DNA from: Rhizobium deserti
GTDB lineage: Bacteria > Pseudomonadota > Alphaproteobacteria > Rhizobiales > Rhizobiaceae
Reading direction: 5' to 3'
DNA length: 64,000 nt
Assembly: GCF_004358025.1 (NCBI RefSeq)
Contig: NZ_SMTL01000009.1
Coordinates: 1 to 64,000, forward strand
Below the pieces are notes generated by a model. The model was not told the origin of the DNA and did not search any database. It was given only the letters and a program-made list of their open reading frames with translations. Positions 54,982 to 64,000 of this stretch are shown in pieces (position 1 is the first letter of the stretch; each line of letters begins with the position of its first letter). A program made the translations under genes and the position numbers.

Positions 54982-55357
54982 CTTATCTCCTGCAAGTGCA
55001 TCCGCTGTCCTTCATATCGTTGGCCGAAACGGTCCATGAATGGGAGCGCCTCCCACGCAATAAGCATAAACGCCATTTCATTCATGGCGAAGTCGTTTTG
55101 ACTATTCGCGCCTATAGGCGGGGGGATATCATACTCAGGTATGAACCTGCAGCTCACACCTGAGCGTATCTGGTTCGACGTCATGATCTCGGTAGTCTAC
55201 CGCGCGGCGGCGCCGATTAACACCTTCGCATGAATTCCGCCGAGCCGGCCTTCGATCATAGCTTACTGGAAGTCGCCGAGATGTCCGCAAGACACGTCTC
55301 GATGATTGTCGGGCCAATGCCCGGCCATTCTTGAACTGTAGTGTCGGAGAACAGGAC
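54982..55357. other. Intergenic region between AraC and hydrolase genes
   Basis: A 376-base divergent promoter region. No long gene and no distinct dyad was picked out by eye. Confidence 0.4.
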
Positions 55358-56395
55358 ATGAAGCGCCTCAACCAGATTTCAGCCCTCTTGATCGGAGCAA
55401 CAATGATGACCCAGACTGCCTTTGCACAAACCGCCGATCCTAAAACGGATCCAAACCTCGATCCGAAGGTCCGTGCCTTCCTTGCCGAGGCCAACAAAGA
55501 TCCAAGCCCGTTCTGGGAACTTCCGCAGCCGCAGCCGCAAGATGTGCTGACGGATCTCCAGAACAAGACCCCGGTCGACATGTCGGGCGTGACGACGACG
55601 ACGCGCACGATCACTCAGGACGGGCGTACTGTGAAGATCTACATCATGAAGCCCGACCATGTCGTCGGCAAGCCGGGTGTCGTGCTGTTCATCCACGGCG
55701 GTGTATGGATCATCGGCAACTTCGAGAACCACAAACGGCTGCTGCGCGACATCGTCGTCGGCTCGGGCCAGGTCGGCGTCTTCGTCGAATATACCCCGCT
55801 TCCGGCGGCCAAGTTTCCGACCCAGCTCGATGAAAGCTATGCTGTGCTCGACTGGGTGTCGAAGCACGCCGACGAGTTCGGCGCAGACGGCAGCCGCATC
55901 GCGGTGGCTGGCAATTCGGTCGGCGGCAACATGACCGCGGCGATCTCGCTGATGGCAAAGGATCGGAGCGGCCCGAAGATCAGCTACCAAGTGCTGCTGA
56001 TCCCCGCGACCGATGCCAGCGTCGACACGGCCTCCTACCGCGAATTTTCCAGCGGCTTCTTCCTCGCGCGCGCCTTCATGAAGTACGGCTGGGATCTGTA
56101 CGCGCCGGACGCCAAGACCCGCGACAACCCCTATGTCTCGCCGTTGCGCGCCAGTGACGACGAACTGAAGGGTCTCCCGCCGGCGCTCGTCGTCACGGCG
56201 GAGAACGACCCGTTGCGCGACGAAGGCGAGGCTTATGCACATCGCCTGATGATGGCCGGCGTGGACGTCGCAGCCGTTCGTTACAATGGCACAATCCACG
56301 ATTTCGTAGCGCTCAACGCCCTGCGTAACGTGCCGTCCACCATCGGCGCGCTGCAGCAGATCTCGGACGGTATCCGCAGTCACATCGGGCGCTGA
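55358..56395 (+). CDS. Secreted alpha/beta hydrolase (esterase)
   Basis: A 345-residue hydrolase of the hormone-sensitive-lipase type. ATG 55358 gives a clean signal peptide (LNQISALLIGATMMTQTAFA, cut before QTA), so it is exported. The oxyanion motif HGG is in LFIHGGVWIIGN, the nucleophile Ser in VAGNSVGGNMTAA, the acid in TAENDPLRDEGE and the His in NGTIHDFVALN. It probably splits an ester or amide. It is a single gene, flanked by AraC and LysR regulators, and a GC-rich hairpin follows. Confidence 0.9.
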   Translation: MKRLNQISALLIGATMMTQTAFAQTADPKTDPNLDPKVRAFLAEANKDPSPFWELPQPQPQDVLTDLQNKTPVDMSGVTTTTRTITQDGRTVKIYIMKPDHVVGKPGVVLFIHGGVWIIGNFENHKRLLRDIVVGSGQVGVFVEYTPLPAAKFPTQLDESYAVLDWVSKHADEFGADGSRIAVAGNSVGGNMTAAISLMAKDRSGPKISYQVLLIPATDASVDTASYREFSSGFFLARAFMKYGWDLYAPDAKTRDNPYVSPLRASDDELKGLPPALVVTAENDPLRDEGEAYAHRLMMAGVDVAAVRYNGTIHDFVALNALRNVPSTIGALQQISDGIRSHIGR

Positions 56396-56401
56396 CGACG
56401 C

Positions 56402-56429
56402 GAGGGGCCGGCCATGGGGTCGGCCCCTC
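56402..56429. terminator. GC-rich hairpin between converging genes
   Basis: GAGGGGCCG and CGGCCCCTC pair around a 10-base loop. It lies between the hydrolase stop and the LysR stop and may end both transcripts, though there is no T-run. Confidence 0.6.
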
Positions 56430-56445
56430 CGCCTGGCAGTATGCT

Positions 56446-57348
56446 TCAGCCCGTGATCTCGCGGACGAACTCCAGAAAAGCCTGAACTTTCGCCGGCACG
56501 ATGGAGGAGGCATGATGATACGCATAGAGCGGAAAGGTCTCATCGGACCATTCGGAGAGGAGCGGCACCAGACGCCGCTGCGCGATGATGTCTTTGGCAT
56601 AGAGCTCGAGGAGCTGAGCGATACCTGCACCGCCAAGGCAAGCGCCGAGCAGGGATCCGGTGTCATTGACCACGAGCGATCCGTTCGCCGCGACGGGAAT
56701 GACACGCTGGCCCCGCTGAAACTCCCATTCGTAAGGGCGCCCCGTGACCTCATTGCGGATCAAAAGGCAGCGGTGCCCGTCTTGCAGGTCCTTCGGGCTC
56801 TTTGGCTCGCCATGGCGACTGACGTAGGACGGCGAGGCGCAGGTCACGACGCGCGTCCTGAGCAGCAGCCGCGCCTTCAGCGACGAGGATTCTGGTTCGC
56901 CGAACCGCACGGCGACGTCGAACCCGTCCCCAACTAAGTCGCCCATCCGATCGCGTACGCCGACATCCACGGTCAACTCGGAAAACCGCTCCAGGAACTC
57001 GCCTATTCTTGGCGACAGCAGGTGATGACCGAATGTCCCGTCCACGTTGACGCGAAGGCGGCCGCGAACCTCCGAGCGGGTTCCAGCCGCCCGCACAGCG
57101 GCATCCTCGATGCCCGCCAGAAGGGGCGCAACGGCTTCATAGAAACTGCGTCCCTCGTCCGTCAGAGAGATCGCACGGGCTGTGCGGTTGAAGATCCGGA
57201 TACCCACGCGCTCCTCCAGCCGCGCCACGGCGCGGCTGATCGCTGGCTGCGTTAGACCCATCGCCTCACCGGCCCCTGCGAAGCTCCCAGCCTCGACCAC
57301 GGCGGACACCACACCGATACCACTCAGCAAGCGGCTGTCGAACGTCAT
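56446..57348 (-). CDS. LysR-family transcriptional regulator
   Basis: A 300-residue LysR regulator. The winged helix is typical (VVEAGSFAGAGEAMGLTQPA, then ISRAVARLEERVGIRIFNRT), followed by the effector domain with GRLRVNVDGTFG and FPLYAYHHASSIVPAKV. It is divergent from the first SDR gene with a TTCAGT-N9-ACTGAA dyad between them, so it most likely activates the SDR genes in response to a substrate. Confidence 0.92.
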   Translation of the reverse strand: MTFDSRLLSGIGVVSAVVEAGSFAGAGEAMGLTQPAISRAVARLEERVGIRIFNRTARAISLTDEGRSFYEAVAPLLAGIEDAAVRAAGTRSEVRGRLRVNVDGTFGHHLLSPRIGEFLERFSELTVDVGVRDRMGDLVGDGFDVAVRFGEPESSSLKARLLLRTRVVTCASPSYVSRHGEPKSPKDLQDGHRCLLIRNEVTGRPYEWEFQRGQRVIPVAANGSLVVNDTGSLLGACLGGAGIAQLLELYAKDIIAQRRLVPLLSEWSDETFPLYAYHHASSIVPAKVQAFLEFVREITG

Positions 57349-57359
57349 TGAGCCATACT

Positions 57360-57380
57360 TTCAGTCATGCACATACTGAA
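57360..57380. promoter_or_regulatory. Candidate LysR operator
   Basis: TTCAGT (57360-57365), 9 bases, ACTGAA (57375-57380). It lies 12 bases from the LysR start and about 90 before the SDR start, the usual place for a LysR-binding site. Confidence 0.6.
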
Positions 57381-57471
57381 ACCTATGTATTATTTTAATG
57401 GAAGGAAATCTCCTAAATTACTTCCTGTAGCAGCCGAAATCGCTCGGCGGCGTGAGAAACAGGAGCAAGAC

Positions 57472-58209
57472 ATGAGCAAGAATGACAAGGTTGCGCTAAT
57501 CACGGGTTCGTCACGCGGGATCGGCGCGGAGATCGCGCTGCGCCTAGCGGCGGACGGTTTCAAGGTGGTTGTGAACTACGCCGGCAACGTCGGCCCCGCC
57601 CATGAAGTTGCCGACAAGATCAAGTCAGCAGGCGGCGAGGCCATCGTCGTCCAGGCAGATGTCGCCGATCCCGCCGCCGTCATCGCCATGTTCGATACCG
57701 TCGACAAGCAGTTCGGTGGTCTGGACGTGGTCGTCAATTCCGCCGGCGTGCTGAAGCTCGCCAAGATCACAGAGTATGACGACGCGACCTTCGACCAGAG
57801 CATGGCGATCAACGTCAAGGGCACGTTCAACGTCTGCCGAGAGGCGGCCAAGCGTGTGCGTAAGGGCGGCCGCATCATAAACCTTTCGACCAGCGTCCTT
57901 GGCATGCGGATGCCGACTTATGGTGTCTATGTGGCCACAAAGGCAGCCGTTGAAGCTCTGACCCAGGTTCTGGCGCAAGAACTGCGCGGCCGCGAGATCA
58001 CCGTCAACGCCGTCGCCCCAGGGCCTGTCGCCACCGAGCTGTTCCTCGAGGGAAAGACCCCGGAACTGATCGATCGCATCGCCAAGTTGAACCCGCTGGA
58101 GCGTCTCGGCCAGACCAACGACATCGCGCCGGTGGTCGCCTTCATCGCCGGCCCCGAGGGCGGCTGGATCAACGGCCAGGTCGTGCGCGCCAACGGCGGC
58201 ATGTGCTGA
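57472..58209 (+). CDS. SDR family oxidoreductase (FabG-like)
   Basis: A 245-residue classical SDR. The cofactor motif is TGSSRGIGAEI, with VNSAGVLKLAK, the Ser in INLSTSVLG and the catalytic pair Y-x-x-x-K in YGVYVATKAAVEAL. An earlier ATG (57367) is in frame but unlikely; AGGAGC precedes ATG 57472. It is first of three SDR genes in a row, controlled by the divergent LysR gene. Substrate unknown. Confidence 0.92.
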   Translation: MSKNDKVALITGSSRGIGAEIALRLAADGFKVVVNYAGNVGPAHEVADKIKSAGGEAIVVQADVADPAAVIAMFDTVDKQFGGLDVVVNSAGVLKLAKITEYDDATFDQSMAINVKGTFNVCREAAKRVRKGGRIINLSTSVLGMRMPTYGVYVATKAAVEALTQVLAQELRGREITVNAVAPGPVATELFLEGKTPELIDRIAKLNPLERLGQTNDIAPVVAFIAGPEGGWINGQVVRANGGMC

Positions 58210-58255
58210 GGCGATCCGTTTAGCGGGTTTTATTTCCATCGCCAGGAGATTTACA

Positions 58256-59152
58256 ATGAAGGAAGTTATTCTCGTTACGGGCGCATCCAGCGGCTTCGGC
58301 CTGCTCTCCGCCCAGGCCCTCGCGAAGGAGGGCCACACCGTTTATGCCTCGATGCGCGAAACGACGGGCCGAAATGCGCCGCAAGTCGCGTCCGTCGCTG
58401 CATGGGCGAAGCAGCATGGTGTCGATCTTCGCACGGTTGAACTGGACGTCAGCAATGACGCCTCGGTGACCTCCGGGGTGGAAAAGGTGATTGCAGACGC
58501 TGGCCGCCTCGACACCATCGTCCACAATGCCGGCCATATGGTCTTCGGACCGGCGGAGGCATTCAGCCCGGAACAGTATGCGCAGCTTTACGACATCAAC
58601 GTGCTGTCGACGCAACGCGTAAACCGGGCAGCGCTTCCGTACCTGCGCAAGCAAGGCCGTGGGCTGCTGGTCTGGGTATCGTCCTCTTCAGCTCGGGGCG
58701 GCACACCGCCCTTCCTGGCGCCGTATTTCGCGGCCAAGGCGGCGATGGACAGCCTTGCCGTTTCCTACGCAGCCGAGGTCGCGCTCTTCGGGATCGAGAC
58801 TTCGATCGTCGTCCCGGGCGCCTTCACCAAGGGCACCAACCACTTCGCGCATGCCGGCTCGCCGGCCGATAAGGAACTGGCGGCGGCCTATGAGAGCGGC
58901 CCCTATGCGGGCGTTGCGGATCAGGCGCTGAAAGGCCTCGCCGCCCTCGAGCCGGCCGATGCGGACGCGGGAGCGGTTGCGGTGGCGATCGCCGACCTCG
59001 TCAATCTCCCGTTCGGGAAGCGGCCGTATCGCGTCTTCATCGACCCGTCACAGGACGGCGCCGAGGAAGTGTTCCGGGTCGGCGACCGTGTCCGCCGCGA
59101 GATGTTCCAGAACATCGGTCTGAAGGACCTTCTGGCCCCTCGCCAGAACTGA
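58256..59152 (+). CDS. SDR family oxidoreductase
   Basis: A 298-residue SDR, longer than the first. Motifs: TGASSGFGLLSA, VHNAGHMVFG, SSSSARGG and the catalytic Y-F-A-A-K in APYFAAKAAMDSLA. The G-F-G variant and the long C-terminus group it with the next gene rather than with FabG. A good ribosome site (AGGAGA) precedes it. It starts 46 bases after the first SDR. Confidence 0.92.
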   Translation: MKEVILVTGASSGFGLLSAQALAKEGHTVYASMRETTGRNAPQVASVAAWAKQHGVDLRTVELDVSNDASVTSGVEKVIADAGRLDTIVHNAGHMVFGPAEAFSPEQYAQLYDINVLSTQRVNRAALPYLRKQGRGLLVWVSSSSARGGTPPFLAPYFAAKAAMDSLAVSYAAEVALFGIETSIVVPGAFTKGTNHFAHAGSPADKELAAAYESGPYAGVADQALKGLAALEPADADAGAVAVAIADLVNLPFGKRPYRVFIDPSQDGAEEVFRVGDRVRREMFQNIGLKDLLAPRQN

Positions 59153-59245
59153 AATGCCAACCGGGAGAGCCTAAAGGCGCCGCTGCCAGCTGCTCTCCTC
59201 CAGCATCGATCATCGCGCGGCTGCGCCTTCATCAGGAGAAATCAA

Positions 59246-60144
59246 ATGACCGACAAGAAGATCATTGTTATCACCGGGGCAGGCTCGGGTTTTGGCAAGC
59301 TCGCCGCCGTCGAACTAGCCCGGGCCGGGCACAAGGTTTACGCCTCGATGCGCGACCTCGCCGGCCACAGCAAGGACAAGGTGGAAGATATCCGCTCGAT
59401 CGCCAGCAGCGAGGGCATCGAGCTGCACCCGCTCCAACTGGACGTACGTGAGGAGCCAAGCTGTCGCTCTGCTGCCGACTTTGTCCTTGCTGTGGATGGC
59501 CGGATCGACGTCGTCATCAATAATGCGGCGATGATGATGGCAGGCCTCACCGAGTCATTCCGCCCGGAACAGCTTGCGCAAATTCTCGATCTCAACGCGA
59601 TCTCCTGGCTGCGGGTGAACCGCGCCTTCCTTCCGGCGATGCGTCGCCAGAACAAAGGGCTGCTCCTCTACGTCGGCAGCGGTATCACTCAGATCCCGGA
59701 TCCCTTTACCGGCCCTATGCGGCCAGCAAGGCGGCGGGAGACGTTCTCGCCCAAATCATGGGCCTTGAGAACAGCCGCTACAACATCGAGACCGTGATCT
59801 GCATGCCTGGCGCCTATACCTCGGGAACTGACCATTTCAAGCATGCGGTCGCCGCCGCCGATCCGACGGTCGCGGACCAGTATGATAAACTTGTCGGACT
59901 TGCGCAGGAACTCGCCGACAAGCTGGACGCCACCAACGTTCCCGGCGCACGTACCGACGCCAAGGAAGTAGCCGAGAAGATCGCGGAGGTCGTAGATATG
60001 CCCCACGGTACTCGGCCGTTTCGCTTCGAAGTCGATCTGCAGCAGCGTCAGGCGATGGCGGTGGCGGAAAAGGCGAATGAACTGCGCCGGATTTTCTTCG
60101 ACCGCCTCGGGGTCTCGGATCTGATTAGTGTTTCTCAGACCTAA
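59246..60144 (+). pseudogene. SDR gene frameshifted at the active site
   Basis: A close relative of the SDR before it: TGAGSGFGKLAAVELARAGH, INNAAMMMAG and LLLYVGSGITQIPDP in the first frame. At about 59715 one base is missing, and the catalytic Y-A-A-S-K and the rest (GLENSRYNIETVICMPGAYT) lie in the next frame up to 60144. The frameshift falls exactly between the Ser and Tyr of the active site. If real it inactivates the enzyme; if a sequencing error, the gene is a 299-residue SDR. Confidence 0.82.
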
Positions 60145-60177
60145 AGTCGCCCTGTTGCACGCTGCAGTTCAGCGCGC

Positions 60178-60591
60178 ATGGTGAACGAGCACGTCATCCA
60201 TTCGAAAGAACAATGGCGGTGTCTGATCCCCGTCACGGGTTTTGCCGAAGCCGAGGGAGAAAAGGGCAGGATGACGAAGACCTGGTTCTCTTTGAAAGAC
60301 CAGCCGATCTTCGCCTGGGCAGGACTGTGGCGTATCAGCAACGAATGGGGTCCGGTCTATTCCGGGATCATGACGGATGCCAACGAAGCGATCCAACCGG
60401 TGCACAATCGCATGCCTGTACTGCTGCATTCAGACGAGTACGAACAGTGGCTTCACGGTAGCTTCGAAGATGCACTTGCATTCCAGAAGCGTACATTTCT
60501 GCCCGAGTTGGTGACGATGGAGCGGACAAACGAGCTACGAAAAAGAAAGCGCCACTCGAGTCGCCATTGCTGCTTTGACCCAGACTGCTGA
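60178..60591 (+). pseudogene. SOS-associated peptidase (SRAP) fragment
   Basis: This is the C-terminal half of a YedK/HMCES-type protein, which shields abasic sites in single-stranded DNA. CLIPVTGFAEAEGE, FAWAGLWRISNEWG and the PVHNRMPVLL motif are present. The N-terminal part with the essential Cys2 is missing, so it cannot do the known reaction. The last residues (KRKRHSSRHCC) look like read-out into unrelated DNA. Confidence 0.75.
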
Positions 60592-60797
60592 ACTGTCACC
60601 CAGTTGGCAGAGGCAGTGTTTCTCGCTGTGCACGGCCTGTCTTCCTACGTTTGCAAGCTAACCGAAGCCCTTTCAACAGGTCAATGGTTCGAGTTGGCTC
60701 AAGAGCTAAGAGCTGAGCAAACACAGCCGGCCGTAAAATTTTATCTGGAATTTGTCATTCAAGTGCATTACCGTATCAGCTGGATATGGAGATAGTT

Positions 60798-61106
60798 ATG
60801 GCCGCCAACGCACTTGTCCAAACACGTATTGATGCCGAAATTCGGGATCGTGCGTCTGCCGTGCTTGAAAGCATGGGCCTCACGGTATCTGATGCGGTTC
60901 GTATCATGCTCACCCGAACTGCTAACGAGGGCGCGCTGCCTCTTGAACTTCTTTCTGGCAGCGAAGCGCATGACGCCTGGTTTCGAACCAAGGTGCTGGA
61001 AGCGTTGAATGATACTCGACCAGATTTATCAGACGACGAGGTTGAGGCACATTTTGCCAAACGCCGAACGGCCGCCCGCCTTAAAGCTGGTGCGCCAGAA
61101 TCGTGA
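60798..61106 (+). CDS. RelB/DinJ-type antitoxin
   Basis: A 102-residue antitoxin. The ribbon-helix-helix start is typical (ALVQTRIDAEIRDRASAVLE, then MGLTVSDAVRIMLTRTANEG). ATG 60798 is preferred over 60786 because GGAG lies just upstream. The stop overlaps the GTG start of the toxin gene by 4 bases. It would repress the pair and neutralise the toxin. Confidence 0.9.
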   Translation: MAANALVQTRIDAEIRDRASAVLESMGLTVSDAVRIMLTRTANEGALPLELLSGSEAHDAWFRTKVLEALNDTRPDLSDDEVEAHFAKRRTAARLKAGAPES

Positions 61107-61396
61107 AGCTTACTTGGTCTGCGTATGCGCTGTCGGACCGCGACGCCATCTTCACATACATCGAGGCAGATAATCCTGCAGCCGCGGCTCTAATCGATGA
61201 ACGGATAGCAGCTGCCATCCGTCGCTTGCTTGACTTTCCTGCCAGCGGACGTGTGGGTAGAATTGCCGGAACACGCGAACTCGTCATCAACGGTACGCCA
61301 TACATCGCCGCTTACGCCATCACCGAAACGACAGTTCGAATTCTTCGCGTACTCCATGGCGCGCAAGAATGGCCAGACTCTCTGCCACAGAGCTGA
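61103..61396 (+). CDS. RelE/ParE-family toxin
   Basis: A 97-residue ParE/RelE toxin. Family features: LTWSAYALSDRDAIFTYIEA, the helix AAALIDERIAAAIRRLL, GRVGRIAGTRELVINGTPYI and TTVRILRVLHGAQEWP. It begins with GTG inside the end of the antitoxin gene. It would block replication (gyrase) or translation. The complete pair may stabilise the replicon. Confidence 0.9.
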   Translation: MKLTWSAYALSDRDAIFTYIEADNPAAAALIDERIAAAIRRLLDFPASGRVGRIAGTRELVINGTPYIAAYAITETTVRILRVLHGAQEWPDSLPQS

Positions 61397-61434
61397 TCGC
61401 CACTGGCCGACGGTTCGATTTCCATCAAGGCGTG

Positions 61435-61767
61435 TTAGTCCTCAACAATCTCCAGGTCTGCCGAGCCGTCAATCTCCAGCCGTACCCGTCCGCGGTCTGG
61501 CCGGCTTAGGCGGATAGGGCCAGCCTTTTCTTCCAGCCGACGACGCAGTAGGATCAGTCGGGTTTCAAGATTATCCTTGTAGTCGGGCAGTTGCAGGCTG
61601 CGATCGCGACGGATTTCGCGGTTGAGGAAATCCCGCCGGCCGCTGCTGGCGTATTCCTCGACGAAATGCTTGAGCAGCCGGCCCGGCACGCCCCGGATCA
61701 GGTAGTCCTGCTCGATAAAGATCGATCCGTCGCGCGGATAAAAGCGCAGGCGCACCGGTGCGGCCGG
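61435..61767 (-). pseudogene. 3' fragment of an unrecognised gene
   Basis: About 107 protein-like residues (VRLRFYPRDGSIFIEQDYLI, then SSGRRDFLNREIRRDRSL) ending at 61435. Upstream of about 61767 the frame runs into the DNA of the truncated transporter, so the start is lost. I do not recognise the family. Confidence 0.45.
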
Positions 61768-61775
61768 TCGACTCC

Positions 61776-62222
61776 TTACATGATCCGCAGCCTGTATTGC
61801 CTTGGCGTTGTTGCTCCGATATCCCTTTCGCCTCTCAACAAGAGCCCGGTGCGCCAGACAGCGAACGCTAAGGTATAGGTCGCACCTAAAGCAAATAGGC
61901 CGGTGGCGAATGCTTTCGAATGAGGTAGCATCCCTTGCGCGACGAGCATGGTGGCAACCCCGCCAAGACCTATGAAACAGCATTGGACTGGATGCGCCGC
62001 CTCAGCTTTGGCCATGGCCGGTCGAAGAACCCATTTTGCCAAATAGAGGATGGAGACCAATAGCCAGGTGGCGGCTGCTGCGAATGTTAAGAGCTCACCG
62101 ATCAACTCCGGCAGACCCCACAGGTTGTGCGCAAGCCGCCATGTATTGGCAAGGCCCGCTAATCCGAGAACCATGCCAAAGAAAGATGCAGGGATTAGCG
62201 GCAATTTGCTAGGCTCCATCAC
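61776..62222 (-). pseudogene. TehA-like transporter, truncated
   Basis: The first 148 residues resemble the SLAC1/TehA-type (tellurite resistance/C4-dicarboxylate) family: SKLPLIPASFFGMVLGLAGL, then several membrane helices (LLTFAAAATWLLVSILYL, CFIGLGGVATMLVAQGML). The full family has ten helices and about 320 residues. The frame leaves the family near GLLLRGERDIG. A deletion has joined it to the fragment at 61435. Confidence 0.65.
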
Positions 62223-62617
62223 GATTTTACCCTCTTCTACGCTTTGGGGACATCAGCTTGGTTACATGCATCTGCCCAGCATATCGACTTAATCTCTAGC
62301 CTCCCGACCGTTCACGTGAGGCTGCGAGCGCTAAGGATCCGTGTATGTTTGCAGGTATGTTCAGTTGCTGAGCGATCTAGGTCATTTCGGCGCGACGCTT
62401 GCCCTAGCCACCAGAACCACACGGTCATGACGTAGACTAGTCCAGTCGCGAAAGCAGGTGTGACGTCGTCTTCGTGTTGGACTGCCTGACGCGGATACTG
62501 AGTGTCGCCAACATTCGCTCGAGTTTCGCCCTCAACCAGGTCAGAAACACAACCGCGCTGCCGACAGGACACCTGCGGTAGCGCCGTTGTCTGACAATAG
62601 TGGCCGTGGCCTGCGGA
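62223..62617. other. Intergenic region, no supported gene
   Basis: 395 bases between the truncated transporter and the MFS gene stop. Short frames here show no family features. Confidence 0.45.
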
Positions 62618-63847
62618 TTAACTTCCATTCCGCTTCCAGATCTTGTCGAGAGCCAAGGCTACCAGTTCCATCACTGCGGCAGCCGCACCGACCATCCAGA
62701 CATCACCCACCGCGATGATCCCCGCGCCGATTGCGCTGCCGATGGAAAAGCCGAGATACATGGTGGACGTGTTGAGGGAGAGCGCGACCGAGGCCTGGCC
62801 CTGGCCGCCCGCAACGATCAGACGGGCCATCTGGGCGGGAAAGAAGGACCAGACGCTGAAGCCCCATCCGGCAACGGCGAGAAGTGCCAGAGAGACGGCA
62901 GCCCCCGGCAATGCTGTGGCTACCGCCAAAGCTGCGAAAGAGAGGGCGAGCGCGACAAGCGAGACGCTCGCAACCTTGAGCGATCCGAAGCGATCGTTCA
63001 ATGCGCCGCCGGTGAACACGCCGAGTGCCGCGAATATGCCCCAGAGCGTGACGGTTGCCGCAATGCCCCTGTCGGCGAAGCCCAGCGTCTGGGAGAGATA
63101 GGGGGCGATATAGGGATAGGCCGTGTAGGCGCCCATCGACCAGAACAGTGTCACCGAGAGGAGTTTCAGAACGGGAGCCTGGCGGATGACGCCGATACGG
63201 TCAGCAATGCTTACGATGGCCATATGCGCACCAGCATTGCGTCCAACGCCTGTCAGGATGCCGATAATCGCGATGGCTCCCATGGCGGCAACCATAAGAA
63301 ATGTCGAGCGCCAGCCGAATGCATGGCCAATGATCGAACCGAGTGGCAGGCCGAGCGCAATCGCAATGGTCATGCCGCCGCTGACGATGGCAAGCGCACG
63401 CCCCCGTTTTTCTGTCGGTACAATCATGCCGGCAAGAGCATTGGCGTTCGGCGCATAGAGACCGGCGGCGGCAGCCATCAGGATACGGGCAAACATCAGC
63501 GTGCCAAACCCGGGCGCGAAGGCAGCAATCAGATTACCGACCGTGAATATCGTCATGGCGAGCAGCAATGTGTCCCGCCGGCGCAGCCCGCCGGTAATGA
63601 CCGTTGCGATAGGAGAGCTGAGCGCTAGCACGAGGGTAAAGACAACGACAAGCATGGCCGTCGCGGAAAGGCTCATGCCCAGATCGGCAGCGATGGTCGG
63701 CAACAAGGGAGCTATCATAAAACCCTCGGTACCGATTGCGAAAGTACCGAGTGCCAGGACCCATGCCGGCAGCATGGATGGCTCGGGCTGCCCCAAATGC
63801 TCGCCCTTCAAGGGAATGGCGGATTTCAGATCATGTTTCTGCAGCAT
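62618..63847 (-). CDS. MFS drug/sugar efflux transporter
   Basis: A 409-residue inner-membrane exporter with 12 predicted helices, of the DHA1/AraJ type. Start signature WVLALGTFAIGTEGFMIAPL; the loop motif is GLRRRDTLLLAM and the antiporter-type segment is ALGLPLGSIIGHAFGWR. ATG 63847 follows AGGAGG by 5 bases and is preferred over 63886. It is probably co-transcribed with the gene cut by the window edge. Confidence 0.9.
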   Translation of the reverse strand: MLQKHDLKSAIPLKGEHLGQPEPSMLPAWVLALGTFAIGTEGFMIAPLLPTIAADLGMSLSATAMLVVVFTLVLALSSPIATVITGGLRRRDTLLLAMTIFTVGNLIAAFAPGFGTLMFARILMAAAAGLYAPNANALAGMIVPTEKRGRALAIVSGGMTIAIALGLPLGSIIGHAFGWRSTFLMVAAMGAIAIIGILTGVGRNAGAHMAIVSIADRIGVIRQAPVLKLLSVTLFWSMGAYTAYPYIAPYLSQTLGFADRGIAATVTLWGIFAALGVFTGGALNDRFGSLKVASVSLVALALSFAALAVATALPGAAVSLALLAVAGWGFSVWSFFPAQMARLIVAGGQGQASVALSLNTSTMYLGFSIGSAIGAGIIAVGDVWMVGAAAAVMELVALALDKIWKRNGS

Positions 63848-63907
63848 GGTAACCTCCTGCCGAATGCCCGGCTGCCCGTTCGGCAACCGGGTGGCGGCCT
63901 GTCTCTG

Positions 63908-64000
63908 TCAAACGGGGATCGGGTTGGCAGCGAGAGCCTGGTTGAAGGCGTTGAAGAGCGCGTGCTCCCCGCTGCCCGGATTGTCGCGGATGGCCTTGAT
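63908..64000 (-). CDS. Partial gene, C-terminal 30 residues
   Basis: The frame ends at 63908 and runs off the window. The visible part is IKAIRDNPGSGEHALFNAFN, then QALAANPIPV. Too short to assign. It lies 60 bases upstream of the MFS start on the same strand, so they likely form an operon. Confidence 0.55.
   Translation of the reverse strand: MKAIRDNPGSGEHALFNAFNQALAANPIPV

Overview
The window looks like part of a large accessory replicon (a megaplasmid or plasmid) of an alphaproteobacterium of the Rhizobium/Agrobacterium group. The basis is a complete repABC replication cassette (about 18.5-22.2 kb), next to it a traI-type acyl-homoserine-lactone synthase and a decayed trbB-trbC end of a conjugation operon with tra-box-like dyads, a DUF1403 + ScpB-like + recombinase cassette common on rhizobial plasmids, and ISNCY, IS110, IS21 and IS66 sequences.

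Layout. 0-10 kb: an ISNCY element, a blue-light/c-di-GMP module (BLUF protein behind a PAS-GGDEF-EAL protein), a second diguanylate cyclase, tiny membrane peptides and a chemoreceptor. 10-16 kb: small orphan genes, a short tyrosine recombinase and two divergent copies of an unrecognised family. 16-22 kb: trbC, trbB and traI (minus) divergent from repA-repB-repC, with a predicted counter-transcribed RNA between repB and repC. 22-26 kb: a decayed defence-like patch with two broken nuclease-like genes, then an intact RelE-like gene overlapping a Shedu-type (DUF4263) nuclease gene. 26-29 kb: a radical SAM enzyme whose tail carries four copies of a D-C-S-P-N-Q-A-C-x-P-N motif, with an unknown partner gene.

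30-40 kb holds the most striking locus: a type VI-A CRISPR-Cas system with its own adaptation genes. On the minus strand, in order: a 1423-aa Cas13a-like effector with two HEPN motifs, a leader, six 37-bp repeats with five spacers, a reverse transcriptase-Cas1 fusion, cas2, one stand-alone degenerate repeat, and a 691-aa protein with two C-terminal membrane helices. A Cas13 effector cuts RNA and an RT-Cas1 can in principle take spacers from RNA, so the locus could record and attack RNA. The degenerate repeat keeps the crRNA hairpin but has lost the 5' part of the repeat. It lies just upstream of the membrane protein gene, which suggests crRNA-like regulation or an uncharacterised ancillary module. 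The locus is bracketed by a broken tyrosine recombinase on one side and by an IS110 remnant plus an intact recombinase on the other.

41-50 kb: recombinase/DUF1403/ScpB cassette, then gene remnants (IS21, IS66, GMC oxidoreductase, thioesterase, LysR) around an HxlR-regulated isomerase/SDR/tautomerase patch and a Phd-VapC pair. 50-64 kb: a FixJ-like two-component system, an AraC regulator, an exported alpha/beta hydrolase, a LysR regulator divergent from three short-chain dehydrogenase genes (the last frameshifted), a RelB-RelE type pair, truncated genes, and an MFS exporter. Single-base frameshifts are common across the window. Some may be real decay and some sequencing error. All family assignments come from reading the sequence and recalled family features; no database search was run.
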